NCBI GenBank assembly: GCA_001661515.1
Contig: LUVW01000027.1
Coordinates: 294,067-358,066, forward strand
Source: Capniomyces stellatus
Lineage: Eukaryota > Kickxellomycota > Harpellomycetes > Harpellales > Legeriomycetaceae
Direction of reading: 5' to 3'
Length of the DNA stretch: 64,000 nt
Both the position numbers and the translations under genes were made by a program. The notes beneath the pieces were generated by a model. That model did not search any database and was not told the origin of the DNA. It worked only from the letters and a program-made list of their open reading frames with translations. Positions within the stretch are counted from its first letter, which is position 1. Each line of letters begins with the position of its first letter. Positions 1 to 9,642 of this stretch are shown here, in pieces.

Positions 1-1239
1 TCTTGTCGCTGTCTATTTCCACCATACTCTCTATCTCAATCTCTCCATCGTCCCTCGCCTGCCTGATTGTCACTATCCCATACCCAATCTCCACCCTGTT
101 GTCCCTGTTGCTTATTCTATTGCTTGAAAACAACACATGAACTCTTCTTCCTGCCTTTCCAACGCTATCCCGAACCTTCACCAATTCCTCTATTATTATT
201 CCATACCTTTTAAACACCTCCTCCTTCACCTTGTACTTGCAGCTCTCCATCCCTCCCCTCTTGCTTATCCTCCACACATACAATGCCTTCTCGTCTATTC
301 CATACACTTGTCTGCTACCTACCCCCTCTCTATCCACCACCCCACAACTCGCGCTTTTTATATCTATCCCTCCCNNNNNNNNCCCCCCCCCCCTCCGCTC
401 CTCATCCCCTGCTCTCCCATCCCTAACCCCATCCCCAGTCCTGCCCCAATCGCCCTTGCTGTGCTCCTAACCAACCCCACCACTCCACCCCACACATCAC
501 CCCCTCCCCTACCATCAAGTTCCCCACCCTTACTCCCCCCCCTACTGACTTCCTCCACCTCCATCTCCGACTTCATTCCTCTATCACTCATCTTTACCCA
601 GTACACTTTTCCAAACCTCGTCACAATTATATACTCTTTGCTTTTCACCCTGCTAAACTCAACCACCTCATCCCTCACTTCAAGCCCCAAATCTTCCTCC
701 TTTGTCTTTGCTGCCCCCTTTATTCCATATCTAACCCCCTCCCAGTAGCTCACTACTCCCCCCAAGCCCACATAAACCACCCCTATTTCCTCCTCACTGT
801 TCTTGTATATCTCTTTCATCTTAACAAACCTAAATTTTCCTATTCTCTCTCCCCCCTCAGCTCCCCCCAATCCCCCATTCTTTCTTGGCTCCAAGTGCTC
901 CAGCACATACACCCTTGCCTCATTGTTCCTCGTCCTGCTTGCCCACACATAACTCCGCCTTGCCGTCACCACCGCATTAAACCCGCACCCACTCTCATAC
1001 CTCCATTCCCCCCCTCTAACTTCTTCCATTACTTTGCTTGGGTATCTACCCAGGTAAGCTACCCTATGGCTATCCATCCGCATCACTTCCTCCCCCATAC
1101 CCCCATCCCCCAGCTCCTTTCCCAATTCTCGCTCAACATCATCTACCCACTCTACCCCTGCTTCCACACCTGTCCCTGCCTCCGACTCTGCTTCTATTTT
1201 CGCTTGTTCGTCTATTGCCTTTTTTTCTACTCGTTCCAT
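1..1239 (-). CDS. NUP133: Nup133-like nucleoporin, N-terminal beta-propeller (partial)
   Basis: This is the 5' part of a gene that continues past the left edge. NUP133 is a scaffold subunit of the Y-shaped Nup107-160 subcomplex of the nuclear pore. From the start Met there is a charged N-terminal tail of about 50 residues, then propeller blades: a GFNAVVTARRSYVW strand, a VVYVGLGGVVSYWEG strand, a YIIVTRFGKVYWVKM strand, and a Gly-rich GVVGLVRSTARAIGAGLG segment that parallels the human GIGRKVSSLFGI loop. Beyond the N gap (375-382) the minus strand reads on, in another frame, as VYGIDEKALYVWRIS and HVLFSSNRISN, the next two blades. The frame change across the gap means the C/G tract length there is wrong or unknown, so this is not evidence of a pseudogene. 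A 5' extension or extra first exon upstream of 1239 cannot be excluded. The family call rests on blade-by-blade resemblance, not on a search. Confidence 0.72.
375..393. repeat. N gap plus poly-C tract inside NUP133
   Basis: 8 N (375-382) followed by 11 C. It falls in a Gly-rich coding stretch of NUP133, and the reading frame changes across it. Confidence 0.75.
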
Positions 1240-2949
1240 TCATTTTTATACCTTTTGTTAATCTTTCCAGCCTTATTATTTTCCATTCCTAGTTTTCTTT
1301 TTTCTTTCCTCTTTACCTTTTAAGTCTGCTCTTTTCGTTTCTTTACCTGCTCGATTATGCTTGAGGATCTTTCTTGGCTTCTCCTCCTGCTCATTCCTTA
1401 TTCTGTGCTTCACCATTTCCCTTTTCTCTCCTTTATTATACCCGCTCTCACCTTTATTCCTTTTCTTATTGACGTTCCCTACTTACTACTTTCCTCTAAC
1501 ACTTTTAAATTAGCTCTTACTATTATTTTACTTTAAACAATGAACCTTTATCAAATAAATAAATCAAATAAATCAATAATAACACTGGATTGATTCTACA
1601 ATATCAAAATCTTTACTTTATAACTCGGTAAACCAACTACACATTTACTAATTCACGACCGTCTTACTCGCTCCATTTGTTTTTGTTTTTGCTTTTGTTT
1701 ACTTATCGTTTCTTTTTTTAACCGTTTTTGTCATTGTTATTGTTTTTGTTACAACAACTTTTTTTTCCAACTACCGCGAGACTTCTTTTATTCATTATCG
1801 ATTCTTAATCACCCAATTAAAATTCAAAAAAAATTCAATTACAAATTTTTTTTTATGCCGGGTTGGTAAATGTTACACCTCCAACTTTAAGTGTTGAGTG
1901 GTGAAAAATCCAATCAGCCGTTCCTTAAAGTTGGATAGAAGCAATCAAAAACTATCTTTATTTTAATAACCTAGTAACTTTATTTTGTGCGGGTGTAAAG
2001 AAATTCATCATGAGCCAACCAAGTCTTACTATAACGTTAAACGTGAGCTACCCGGGATTTATGTACCGTTCAAGGTATTAATACTCCTAATATATAATAA
2101 TATATCTTATTTTCATTTTATCAGCCAATTTCAATTGGTTTGGGATTTTAAACATAAAGTAATGTTAAAGCTTCCGGCCTTGGTTATAGTAAAGACTATT
2201 TTTTTAATAAACATTTCAAACTTAGAAAGTGTCGATCGTGCTTTTGATGTACTTTTTAAACCATGTCTCCCTCCTCACATTCCACAAATGGTGTAGCATA
2301 GCAATGTCATTATAATACATTCAATTTCTTTTTCTTTTTCTTTTTCTTTAGATAAATAGACTTGCCAGCGTTTCTATACCTGAAAAAAAGGAAAAAAGAA
2401 GTGAGGAACAGCCATATACCCACATTCAGTCAAGGACAACTTTTCACTATTCCTGTTGCCACTATTATGTAAAAAGGTATAAAGCAGCTAAAGTGTTCTT
2501 TTATTTTAGCGACTTTATAGTTAATTAGAGAAAGTTTGAATCCGACTATTTAGCTGCTTTTGCTCTTACTTGTCCCATTTTGGTTCAGTTCCCCCATTTG
2601 CCTTATATAAAATGAGCAAATCCAGACCCTTTTTTTTAATGCACTTATTGATATCAAGTACACTAAAATCCTCCCAGACTCCTCCCACCTTTTACTTCCA
2701 AAGTTTGCCTTAATTTAAGTTTTTGAGCTATCTTGGTCAAGTAAAAACATCATGAAACCTCCCCACTGTAATCAAACAATACCCAAATCCAGTTTAAAAA
2801 TAAAATACCGAAAGTATTACAAATGAAACTTTTAATTACTAAATTTTTATAAATTTGCAGCATCTTTTCTTTCAAAAAATAAAAATTGTAATATATATAT
2901 TTTTTACTAGTGACGACATGCTTTATTCAAATGAGAGTCTATCATTGTG
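1240..2949. other. Intergenic spacer, no gene seen
   Basis: AT-rich spacer between the NUP133 5' end and the first trypsin promoter. It is full of T- and A-homopolymers. A 103-codon plus-strand frame at 1985-2296 has no recognisable motif and no coding-like composition. Confidence 0.6.
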
Positions 2950-2957
2950 TATAAATA
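2950..2957 (+). promoter_or_regulatory. TATA box of trypsin gene 1
   Basis: TATAAATA lies 194 bases upstream of the chosen ATG at 3151, on the same strand. It is the best TATA match in the upstream spacer. The distance would give a 5' leader of about 160 nt. Confidence 0.4.
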
Positions 2958-3150
2958 GTATCCATCTATCCTGTATGTTTTTCAAAATATACAAAAACTC
3001 GAAAATCCCCCCCCCTTCAAAGTAGTTCCATCAGTATTATTACAAATATTTACTTGGACCATATTTAATCCATCGATTTTATATACTAGCATTTCCATTT
3101 TGCATTTACCTTTTTATTATTATAAAAAAAAGCAATATCCCAGCTTCATC

Positions 3151-4032
3151 ATGCATTTCACGCTACACACACTACTTACGACTATTTTAGCATCAAGTGT
3201 TATTGGTGCACCCCAGAACGCTGTCAAGCCCAGCAGCGCATCTTCAGACGAAGATAACGTGATATCCAACATCATTAACGGATCCAAAGCCAAGTTTTCT
3301 CTTTATCCTTTTGCTGCACAGGTATTCTTGAATGAAGGTGGTGGTTTTAGATTTGCCTGCACCGGATCCTTGATCAGCAAGGACTATATCGTCACTGCCG
3401 CCCACTGTGTTTCAGACACAGTAGAGCTGGTTGACGCCGCAGATGTGAGAGTGGTTTTAGGCAGCACCGAACTAGGCGACCCCAACGTTGGATCAGGTTA
3501 CTATCAGGTCACTAAAGTGCATGTCGAGGATTACCATACCGATGATACCCACGACATTGCCTTGTTGAAGCTCGATAGAGTCGTTAGCAATTCAGTTGCA
3601 AAACCAATCAAGATATTCCAGTACAAAGTCAGCAACAATATACCTGTAGAGGTTGCAGGCTGGGGACTTACCAACCCAAACGAAATGAAAGTATCACAGT
3701 CTCTGTTGAAAACACGCGTCAACGTTTCAAGCAGCACCAACTGCACTGTATACAGCCCTCCGTGGAAAAACAACTCTGGCCCACAAATTTGCCAAGAAAC
3801 ATACACCGGAAACGACTCGTGCCAAGGCGACTCTGGCGGGCCCTTAGTCGCAAAAGTCAATGGAGTGAGAACACTGGTTGGCATCACTTCATGGGGAGAG
3901 AACAAAGATGCCACTTCTGCTGTCATGTGTGGGTATAACATCATTGCATACTACACCAGACCTGCATACTTTATCAAATGGATTTCTAAAACCATCGGTG
4001 TTGGGTATAGAGATTTGATTGTCAGTAACTAG
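3151..4032 (+). CDS. Secreted trypsin-like serine protease 1 (S1 family)
   Basis: A 293-residue secreted endopeptidase. The frame is open from 3100, but the Met at 3151 opens a classic signal peptide (hydrophobic residues 3-19), so that start is chosen. A short acidic propeptide (SDEDNVISN) precedes the mature N-terminus IINGSKA at residue 41. The triad is His85 (TAAHC), Asp135 (HDIALLK) and Ser228 (GDSGGP). Asp222, the position-189 equivalent in NDSCQGDSGG, predicts cleavage after Lys or Arg. The position-226 equivalent is Ala rather than Gly. Paired cysteines and Asn-Cys-Thr glycosylation sequons are visible. The residue before the mature Ile is Asn, not Lys/Arg, so a trypsin could not activate it by the usual cut. 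The gene is intronless and heads a tandem series of four; its catalytic-serine block is nearly identical at DNA level to gene 2. Confidence 0.93.
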   Translation: MHFTLHTLLTTILASSVIGAPQNAVKPSSASSDEDNVISNIINGSKAKFSLYPFAAQVFLNEGGGFRFACTGSLISKDYIVTAAHCVSDTVELVDAADVRVVLGSTELGDPNVGSGYYQVTKVHVEDYHTDDTHDIALLKLDRVVSNSVAKPIKIFQYKVSNNIPVEVAGWGLTNPNEMKVSQSLLKTRVNVSSSTNCTVYSPPWKNNSGPQICQETYTGNDSCQGDSGGPLVAKVNGVRTLVGITSWGENKDATSAVMCGYNIIAYYTRPAYFIKWISKTIGVGYRDLIVSN

Positions 4033-6004
4033 TTTGTTATTATTTCCATTTATTCATTCCAATACAACCAATCTTGCTTTGGACTCATTTTGAACTGTAG
4101 TCCCCCTCACTCTCCTCCTAAATTATCCTATACCTACTTATTTGGACCCCGTTACAGCTAGAACCTTTAATTCATTTTGTTATAAATCAGTGTTACAACA
4201 ATATAAATAGAATAAAAACTGAACACAAACAATGTATATATATAATCTCTGACATACCTTCAATCTCATACTAGAAATGTTTGGATTTTTCTCCTGAACT
4301 ACTTTGTATATTTCAATCGTAATTGGGAGCTACATTCTGTGTCACCATTGGTGAAAACTTTTATTTCATTTACGCTTTTGATTTTAACTTGATAAAAACG
4401 GCGTGTTAGCGTGTAAGTGACCAAGCAAGGGATGCTCGTTTCTTTTTTTTTTTCTTCCTTTTTTTAGCAAATCTAGCAGTAAAGAAGGTACTACTAAACA
4501 CGTAATGCTGTAAACAGTAAAGTCAATTATATGAATTTTTAGATTGAGCCTGACCTATCTTCTTTTCAGAAAGGACCTGAAACAAACACAAAAGGTCTAT
4601 CTTTAGATTTTAAAGTTGTTGTAATGCATACCAAATGTTTTAGTACATGGCATCTTTTTTACATGTTTTTTTAGTTGAAATCGCTTTGCTTTTGCTTTAT
4701 TAATTTGCTCTTTTTTCGTTGTAATACAAGTCCGGTTCGTAATTTAATCAACAATATTTTATGTAAAACAGCAGTGTGTTCAATCTTGACAAAAACAGAA
4801 TTTGTAATGGTTACATAACCAAAAAATTAAATTACTTGCTAATTCATTATTTTTAACTCGTTGAATCGGTTCAATTCTATTTTTAGTCCCCTAAAATATA
4901 TTTCATTTTGCCAGTTATGGAAAAACGACCTATAATGGATTTCTAAAACAAAGAAAAAAGAAGTGTTAGATGTCTATAATAGTAAAAAATAATTGCAGTG
5001 ACATTAAACTATTTTACTTCTATTGGATTTGGTAATGAACTTTTATAGAGCTAAGCTCAAAGCTTCAAAAGTGGGTGCCGTCGTTTAACAAACCAAGGCA
5101 GTAATGAGTAGAAGGTATTATTGGGCTGCACAAGGTCAATAGAGGCAACTAACTAAAGCAAAATTTAGCTAGACAAACAAACTAACTCTCGAAAAATAAA
5201 TCCGTGATTTTGGTCACAACCAACATCAGGCTTAAAGTTTATAAGCTAATAGCAAACCGGAAGGATAAAGCGGTAAGGCCGGGTTTAGGATCTAGACAAG
5301 CAGAGTTTAATACAATGCTATATTGGTGATATCAATGGTTATAACCAAGACTATCCCACTTTTATGTGTCTGACCATTGTAATAATGACCACTATGGTGA
5401 TTACGATGAGTTAAAATTCGCTTCTTGGGTTGCACCAATTGAAAAATGAAGAACAGAAAGCCCTATAGCGTTAAATCAATATAATGGATGCCAACCAAAC
5501 AGAGGGCAATATAACATAGTTGAAATACAGACGCGTTTTTGTCAAGCAGGGCAACCCGGGTGGTTTATGTAACTGTTTATGCCAATTAATAATGTAGTTC
5601 TAGTTCCAATACAAGTTAACGCTAGAAGAAAGTGTAACTAGACAGAAGACAATAAGTGTAAATAGACGGGAGAAAGTGCGACTAAAGAGAAAAAAAGTGT
5701 ATTATAAAAGGCAAAGTAAATGTACAACTATAGGGTGGTGTTTAGTCATAAAAGTTATATAAACCACAACCATGGATTATTAACAACTCTGCAAAAATAG
5801 GAATAGTTTGGTAATCATGATGTTGAAACCAATTGGAGGGAAATATAATTCAAATTGACGATTTACCAAAAAAAATAAAATCAACCGTTCGACAAACTGA
5901 ACATTATTTATAGAACCTCGAAATCAAATCCCAAGTGGAACCAATTTAAAGGGTGCAGAATAAATACAGGTTGTGAGTATAAAACGTCGCTAAAAGAATA
6001 TACA
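4033..6004. other. Intergenic spacer, no gene seen
   Basis: About 2 kb of AT-rich DNA between tandem trypsins 1 and 2. I see only very short frames, poly-T near 4441-4466 and no RNA gene. Confidence 0.6.
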
Positions 6005-6010
6005 TATAAA
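6005..6010 (+). promoter_or_regulatory. TATA box of trypsin gene 2
   Basis: TATAAA followed by an A-run, 106 bases upstream of the ATG at 6111. Position and strand fit a core promoter. Confidence 0.4.
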
Positions 6011-6110
6011 AAAACCCATCTTTCAACCCAACCTTTCAACCCAAACTAACACATTGTTTAGCTCCGTTACATTTTATCAATAAGATTCACAGTTAAACCA
6101 AAATTCAACC

Positions 6111-6989
6111 ATGTACATCAAATCATCGATACTTGTAAGCACATCTCTCATTACATGCGTATTAGGGGAAGCCAAAATCAAGAAGACAACCAAGATCCCA
6201 TCCTCAAAAGACGATGCTATAATATCCAACATTATCAACGGAAATAAAGCAAGTGTGGGTCTATATCCATTTGCAGCCCAAGTATTTCTAAACAATGGAA
6301 ATGAGTTCAGGTTCATCTGTACCGGATCCTTGATACACAAAGAATTTGTCGTTACTGCCGGGCATTGTGTAGTAGACGGAAACAGTTTGCTTAAAGCCAA
6401 AGATTTAAGAGTAGTAGTAGGAAAGGCTGAGATAGGAAATCCCAACTCTGGATCTGAGTACTACCAGGTGTCCAAGATACACATTGAAGACTACTTGAAA
6501 GATAGCACACACGACATTTCGTTGCTAAAGTTGGCTAGAAAAGTTGAAAGTTCAGTCGCAAAACCAATTAAAATATACCAGTACAAAGTTTTAAAAAGTC
6601 TGCCTGTAGAAGTTGCGGGTTGGGGACTTACCAACCCAGAAAATGCTAAAGTATCTCCAATTCTATTAAAAACACTGGTTACAGTGTCCAGCGGCAAAAA
6701 CTGCACTAAGCATAGCTCCAAGTGGAAAAGCAACTCTGGTCCTCAGGTCTGCCAAGAAACATACACCGGAAACGACTCGTGCCAAGGCGACTCTGGCGGG
6801 CCCTTAGTCGCAAAAGTCAATGGAGTGAGAACACTGGTTGGCATCACTTCATGGGGAGAGAACAAAGATATTAACTCTAAAACTTCATGTGGCTATAACA
6901 TCATTGCATACTACACCAGAGCAGCATACTTTGCTAGATGGATTTCTAAAACCATTGGAGTAAATGTTAAAACTATACTCGCCAATTAA
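6111..6989 (+). CDS. Secreted trypsin-like serine protease 2 (S1 family)
   Basis: A 292-residue intronless protease with a signal peptide (residues 1-19), a basic and acidic propeptide and a mature start at IINGNKA (residue 41), preceded by Asn. Triad: His85 (TAGHC), Asp135 (HDISLLK), Ser228 (GDSGGP). Asp222 sits at the base of the S1 pocket, predicting Lys/Arg specificity, and the 226-equivalent is Ala. It has the same length and frame of motifs as gene 1. From the NSGPQ-C-QETYTG segment through TSWGENKD its DNA is essentially the same as gene 1 (about 6749-6868 against 3789-3908), including third codon positions, while the rest is clearly diverged. That pattern suggests conversion between the two. 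The product is probably extracellular and digests host or environmental protein; this is inference from the family. Confidence 0.93.
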   Translation: MYIKSSILVSTSLITCVLGEAKIKKTTKIPSSKDDAIISNIINGNKASVGLYPFAAQVFLNNGNEFRFICTGSLIHKEFVVTAGHCVVDGNSLLKAKDLRVVVGKAEIGNPNSGSEYYQVSKIHIEDYLKDSTHDISLLKLARKVESSVAKPIKIYQYKVLKSLPVEVAGWGLTNPENAKVSPILLKTLVTVSSGKNCTKHSSKWKSNSGPQVCQETYTGNDSCQGDSGGPLVAKVNGVRTLVGITSWGENKDINSKTSCGYNIIAYYTRAAYFARWISKTIGVNVKTILAN

Positions 6990-7240
6990 ATATATTTTTT
7001 TACCAGAATTTTCAGTTTTGTTTTTGTAAATTTGAAATCTTGTAGCACACTATCAATCATAAAATAAAACAAACACCCAGCATAACTTTATGATAATGAC
7101 ATGGACATACTATAAAGTCACTCCAGACAACAAAAATGATGCAGATATAAACACAAAGAACAAATTCTATAGAGAAAATTGTGCTCTAATACTCAATCTT
7201 GGATAAAAGTATATTGGGAATACTCAACGGAGTCCTGCGC
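6990..7240. other. Spacer before retroelement copy
   Basis: Short AT-rich 3' flank of trypsin 2. No gene is seen. It ends at the first 13-base copy of a target-site duplication (7241-7253). Confidence 0.5.
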
Positions 7241-7605
7241 TAGAAAGTAGGCAGCTCCTGGGAGAGGAGTTAAAACAACCAACCGCCAAGATTCTCAAGA
7301 ATCCTGACACCCTCGGCGCCAAGACGATGCTGGCAACAGCGTCGTTTTTGGAGGCCATCCACAAACCCCGTTACTTGATCCTGTCCAGGCTTAAAGTGGC
7401 ACCAATCTCCCTGAACCAATGTCCATCGGGTACGGACGATCTAATTGATCGAAGGGGTGTTGGCTAATAGAGTCATTTAACATATCAAAATAGCACAGTG
7501 TTTTATAGTATTTTGTGGTATTGTTTAATATTGTATGTTTTGTTGTGTTGATTCCGTTACCAATAAACCACATAAATAAAAAATAAAAAAAATAGAAAGT
7601 AGGCA
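7241..7605 (+). mobile_element. 5'-truncated non-LTR retroelement copy (or retropseudogene) with target-site duplications
   Basis: The exact 13-mer tagaaagtaggca occurs at 7241-7253 and again at 7593-7605. Between them lies a 339-base unit unlike its surroundings: the first half is GC-richer and holds an open plus-strand frame that enters from the 5' boundary and stops at TAA near 7467, ending in SGTDDLIDRRGVG. A roughly 120-base AT-rich tail follows with an AATAAA signal (7562-7567) and an A-rich 3' end touching the second 13-mer. Direct repeats, truncated 5' end, poly-A tail and duplication are the signature of target-primed reverse transcription. The encoded fragment could be the C-terminus of a LINE-type protein or of a host mRNA; I do not recognise it. 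The intact duplications suggest a young insertion. Confidence 0.68.
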
Positions 7606-8308
7606 CTTTAAGCTACTAGCCTTGCTCTAACAACCATGATGGTTTGCTATATTTATTCAAAGTTGGTTACTCAATATGACAGTGTAAATCGCTAAACTAG
7701 ATATTTCGGGGAGTTAGGAGCTTGGAAGGTTTGTACGCTTCAAGCATAGGAACATATGCTTGTGGCAATTGACCAAAGATCAAATAATCAAGAAAGCAAT
7801 TAACTCGCGAATTATTAAATGTAAAATTAGAAATAACTATGACGAATTGAGCAAAAGTGATTTGGAGAAAATTATAAATTAGGGCCAATTTAGCAAATTT
7901 ATTAACGATTTACAATTTTGTTAATAAAATACAACAATTTAAAGAAAATGCAATAGAAACTAAAAACCATCCAGTGATTTTTAAAAATCCAAAATGAAAA
8001 ATAGACATTAGGCAAGATTATTTGCAATTAAAATACCATTAAACCATTAAATTTTTTTAAAGAAATAGCAGTGATAGGAAGAGGTTAAAGAAGAAAAAGT
8101 AAAGGAATAGAGTTTACGAAATACAAGTTTATAATTAGAAACAACCAAAGTAAATTAAAAGAATGAGGGAAAAAAAAACATTTGGATTACAACTGATTCC
8201 TAGAATTCTGATAACAAACAAAATAATCATAAAAGAATCAAAAAATATATAATTAATCAGCAAGTATGCACATACTTTCCTTTCATCAAGTGCTTTTTAC
8301 TAAAAAAG
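7606..8308. other. Intergenic spacer, no gene seen
   Basis: AT-rich sequence between the retroelement copy and the promoter of trypsin 3. A 63-codon minus-strand frame (7697-7888) shows no motif. Confidence 0.55.
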
Positions 8309-8314
8309 TATAAA
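8309..8314 (+). promoter_or_regulatory. Possible TATA box of trypsin gene 3
   Basis: TATAAA 46 bases upstream of the ATG at 8355. The spacing would leave a very short leader, so this is weaker than the boxes of genes 1, 2 and 4. Confidence 0.3.
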
Positions 8315-8354
8315 CATCAATAAACTATAGAAAACATAGCCGTTTTAACGAAAA

Positions 8355-9236
8355 ATGTTTATTAAGATATCATCAGCTGTGAGTATCGCCTTCATCACGG
8401 GTGCACTTGCAAAGTCGAGGCTGCCAAAAAACAGGGCCAATAGCCCATCAGACGAAGACGATGCTATAATATCCAACATCATCAACGGAAAGAGTGCAAC
8501 CATGACGCTTTACCCATTTGCTGCTCAGATTTTCAACTTATTTGGAAGTAGCTACGATTATAGGTGCACAGGATCGTTGATCAGAAATAACTATATCGTG
8601 ACAGCAGCACATTGTGTATTAGAAGACGGTGTCAAAATCAGGGCATCTGACCTTAGAGTAGTAGTTGGCCAAACCAATATGGGCAACCCCAACGCCGGAT
8701 CAGGCTACTACCAAGTAGACCAAGTCCACATTGCAGATATGTATGAAACCGACCGCACACACGACATTGCGCTGATGAGGTTAAGCAAAGTGGTGGACAG
8801 TTCGGTTGCAAGACCAATCAAAATATACCAGTACAAAGTAAGCGACAAGCTGCCTGTAGAAGTTGCAGGTTGGGGCTCAACCGATGTGAACGGGGAAGGG
8901 TATTCAAAAACCCTGCTGAAAACACTGGTCAGGGTGTCAAGCAGCTCCAACTGCACTGAGTTTAGCCCTTTATGGAAAAGCAATTCTGGTCCTCAGATCT
9001 GCCAGGAAACATATACCGGAAACGACTCGTGCCAAGGCGACTCTGGAGGGCCACTAGTCGCAAAAGTCAATGGAGTGAGGACACTGGTTGGTGTGACATC
9101 AAGAGGAGAGAACAAAGACCTGGACTCTACAAATCCGTGTGGCTATAACATCGTTGCATACTACACCAGGCCTGCATACTTTACTAGATGGATCGCCAAA
9201 ATCACCGGAGCTAGGATCAGTGAGATTATTTCGTAG
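8355..9236 (+). CDS. Secreted trypsin-like serine protease 3, substrate-site variant
   Basis: A 293-residue intronless S1 protease with a signal peptide (about 1-19), an acidic propeptide (SDEDDAIISN) and mature start IINGKSA at residue 42. Triad: His86, Asp137, Ser230, all in intact motifs, with an Asp at the 189-equivalent in NDSCQGDSGG. Unlike its neighbours it reads TSRGENKD where they read TSWGENKD, so the Trp of the S1-S3 wall (chymotrypsin position 215) is Arg250 here. This should alter or reduce substrate binding. The 226-equivalent is Ala. Two DNA blocks, one around the catalytic Asp (8700-8850) and one around the catalytic Ser (8960-9091), are practically identical to gene 4, while the flanking parts differ. 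Confidence 0.92.
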   Translation: MFIKISSAVSIAFITGALAKSRLPKNRANSPSDEDDAIISNIINGKSATMTLYPFAAQIFNLFGSSYDYRCTGSLIRNNYIVTAAHCVLEDGVKIRASDLRVVVGQTNMGNPNAGSGYYQVDQVHIADMYETDRTHDIALMRLSKVVDSSVARPIKIYQYKVSDKLPVEVAGWGSTDVNGEGYSKTLLKTLVRVSSSSNCTEFSPLWKSNSGPQICQETYTGNDSCQGDSGGPLVAKVNGVRTLVGVTSRGENKDLDSTNPCGYNIVAYYTRPAYFTRWIAKITGARISEIIS

Positions 9237-9395
9237 ACAATAAAGCAGCGCCGACTAAAGTATACTTTGTGCAGTCATTTGTGCCAGTTATTATATATTT
9301 TTTTCTATCTATTGTCTCTTTACTAGCGTTTATTTTATTAGCCACTTGTATCAATTGAAGTTTTACCAATCAATAATATAGCTAAAACAGTTAAA
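9237..9395. other. 3' flank of trypsin 3
   Basis: AT-rich sequence leading into the minisatellite. No gene is seen. Confidence 0.4.
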
Positions 9396-9642
9396 GATAT
9401 TTGAGATATTTGAGATATTTGAGATATTTGAGATATTAAAGAGGTTAGAGAGGTTAGAGAGGTTAGAGAGGTTAGAGAGGTTAGAGAGGTTAGAGAGGTT
9501 AGAGAGGTTAGAGAGGTCGTTTTGATATTGTGATACATTGACAAAATAAACAAACGGAAATGGAATTGGAATTGGAATTGGAATTGGAAACGTAGATGGA
9601 ATTGGAAACGGAGATGGAATTGGAAACGGAGATGGAATTGGG
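9396..9642. repeat. Compound minisatellite: three adjacent tandem arrays
   Basis: Three arrays lie back to back. First, GATATTTGA (9-base unit) about four to five times at 9396-9437. Second, GAGGTTAGA (9-base unit) eight times plus a partial at 9441-9517. Third, after a 40-base spacer, GGAATT hexamers expanding into an 18-base unit with GGAAACGGAGAT at 9556-9642. All are purine-rich on the plus strand. Frames reading through them on the minus strand give simple repeated peptides and are not credible genes. Confidence 0.85.

Noticed and set aside
375..382. NUP133 read as a frameshifted pseudogene
   Set aside because: The frame change coincides exactly with the N gap and homopolymer, and both sides encode matching propeller blades.
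137..748. 203-codon plus-strand Pro/Ser/Leu-rich frame at the left edge
   Set aside because: Antisense to the NUP133 propeller and spans an N gap; composition is the mirror of a G-rich coding strand.
3531..3944. 137-codon minus-strand frame antisense to trypsin 1 (and like frames antisense to trypsins 2-6)
   Set aside because: Shadow frame produced by codon bias of the real gene; no start context, no domain, and it repeats in every copy because the sense genes are similar.
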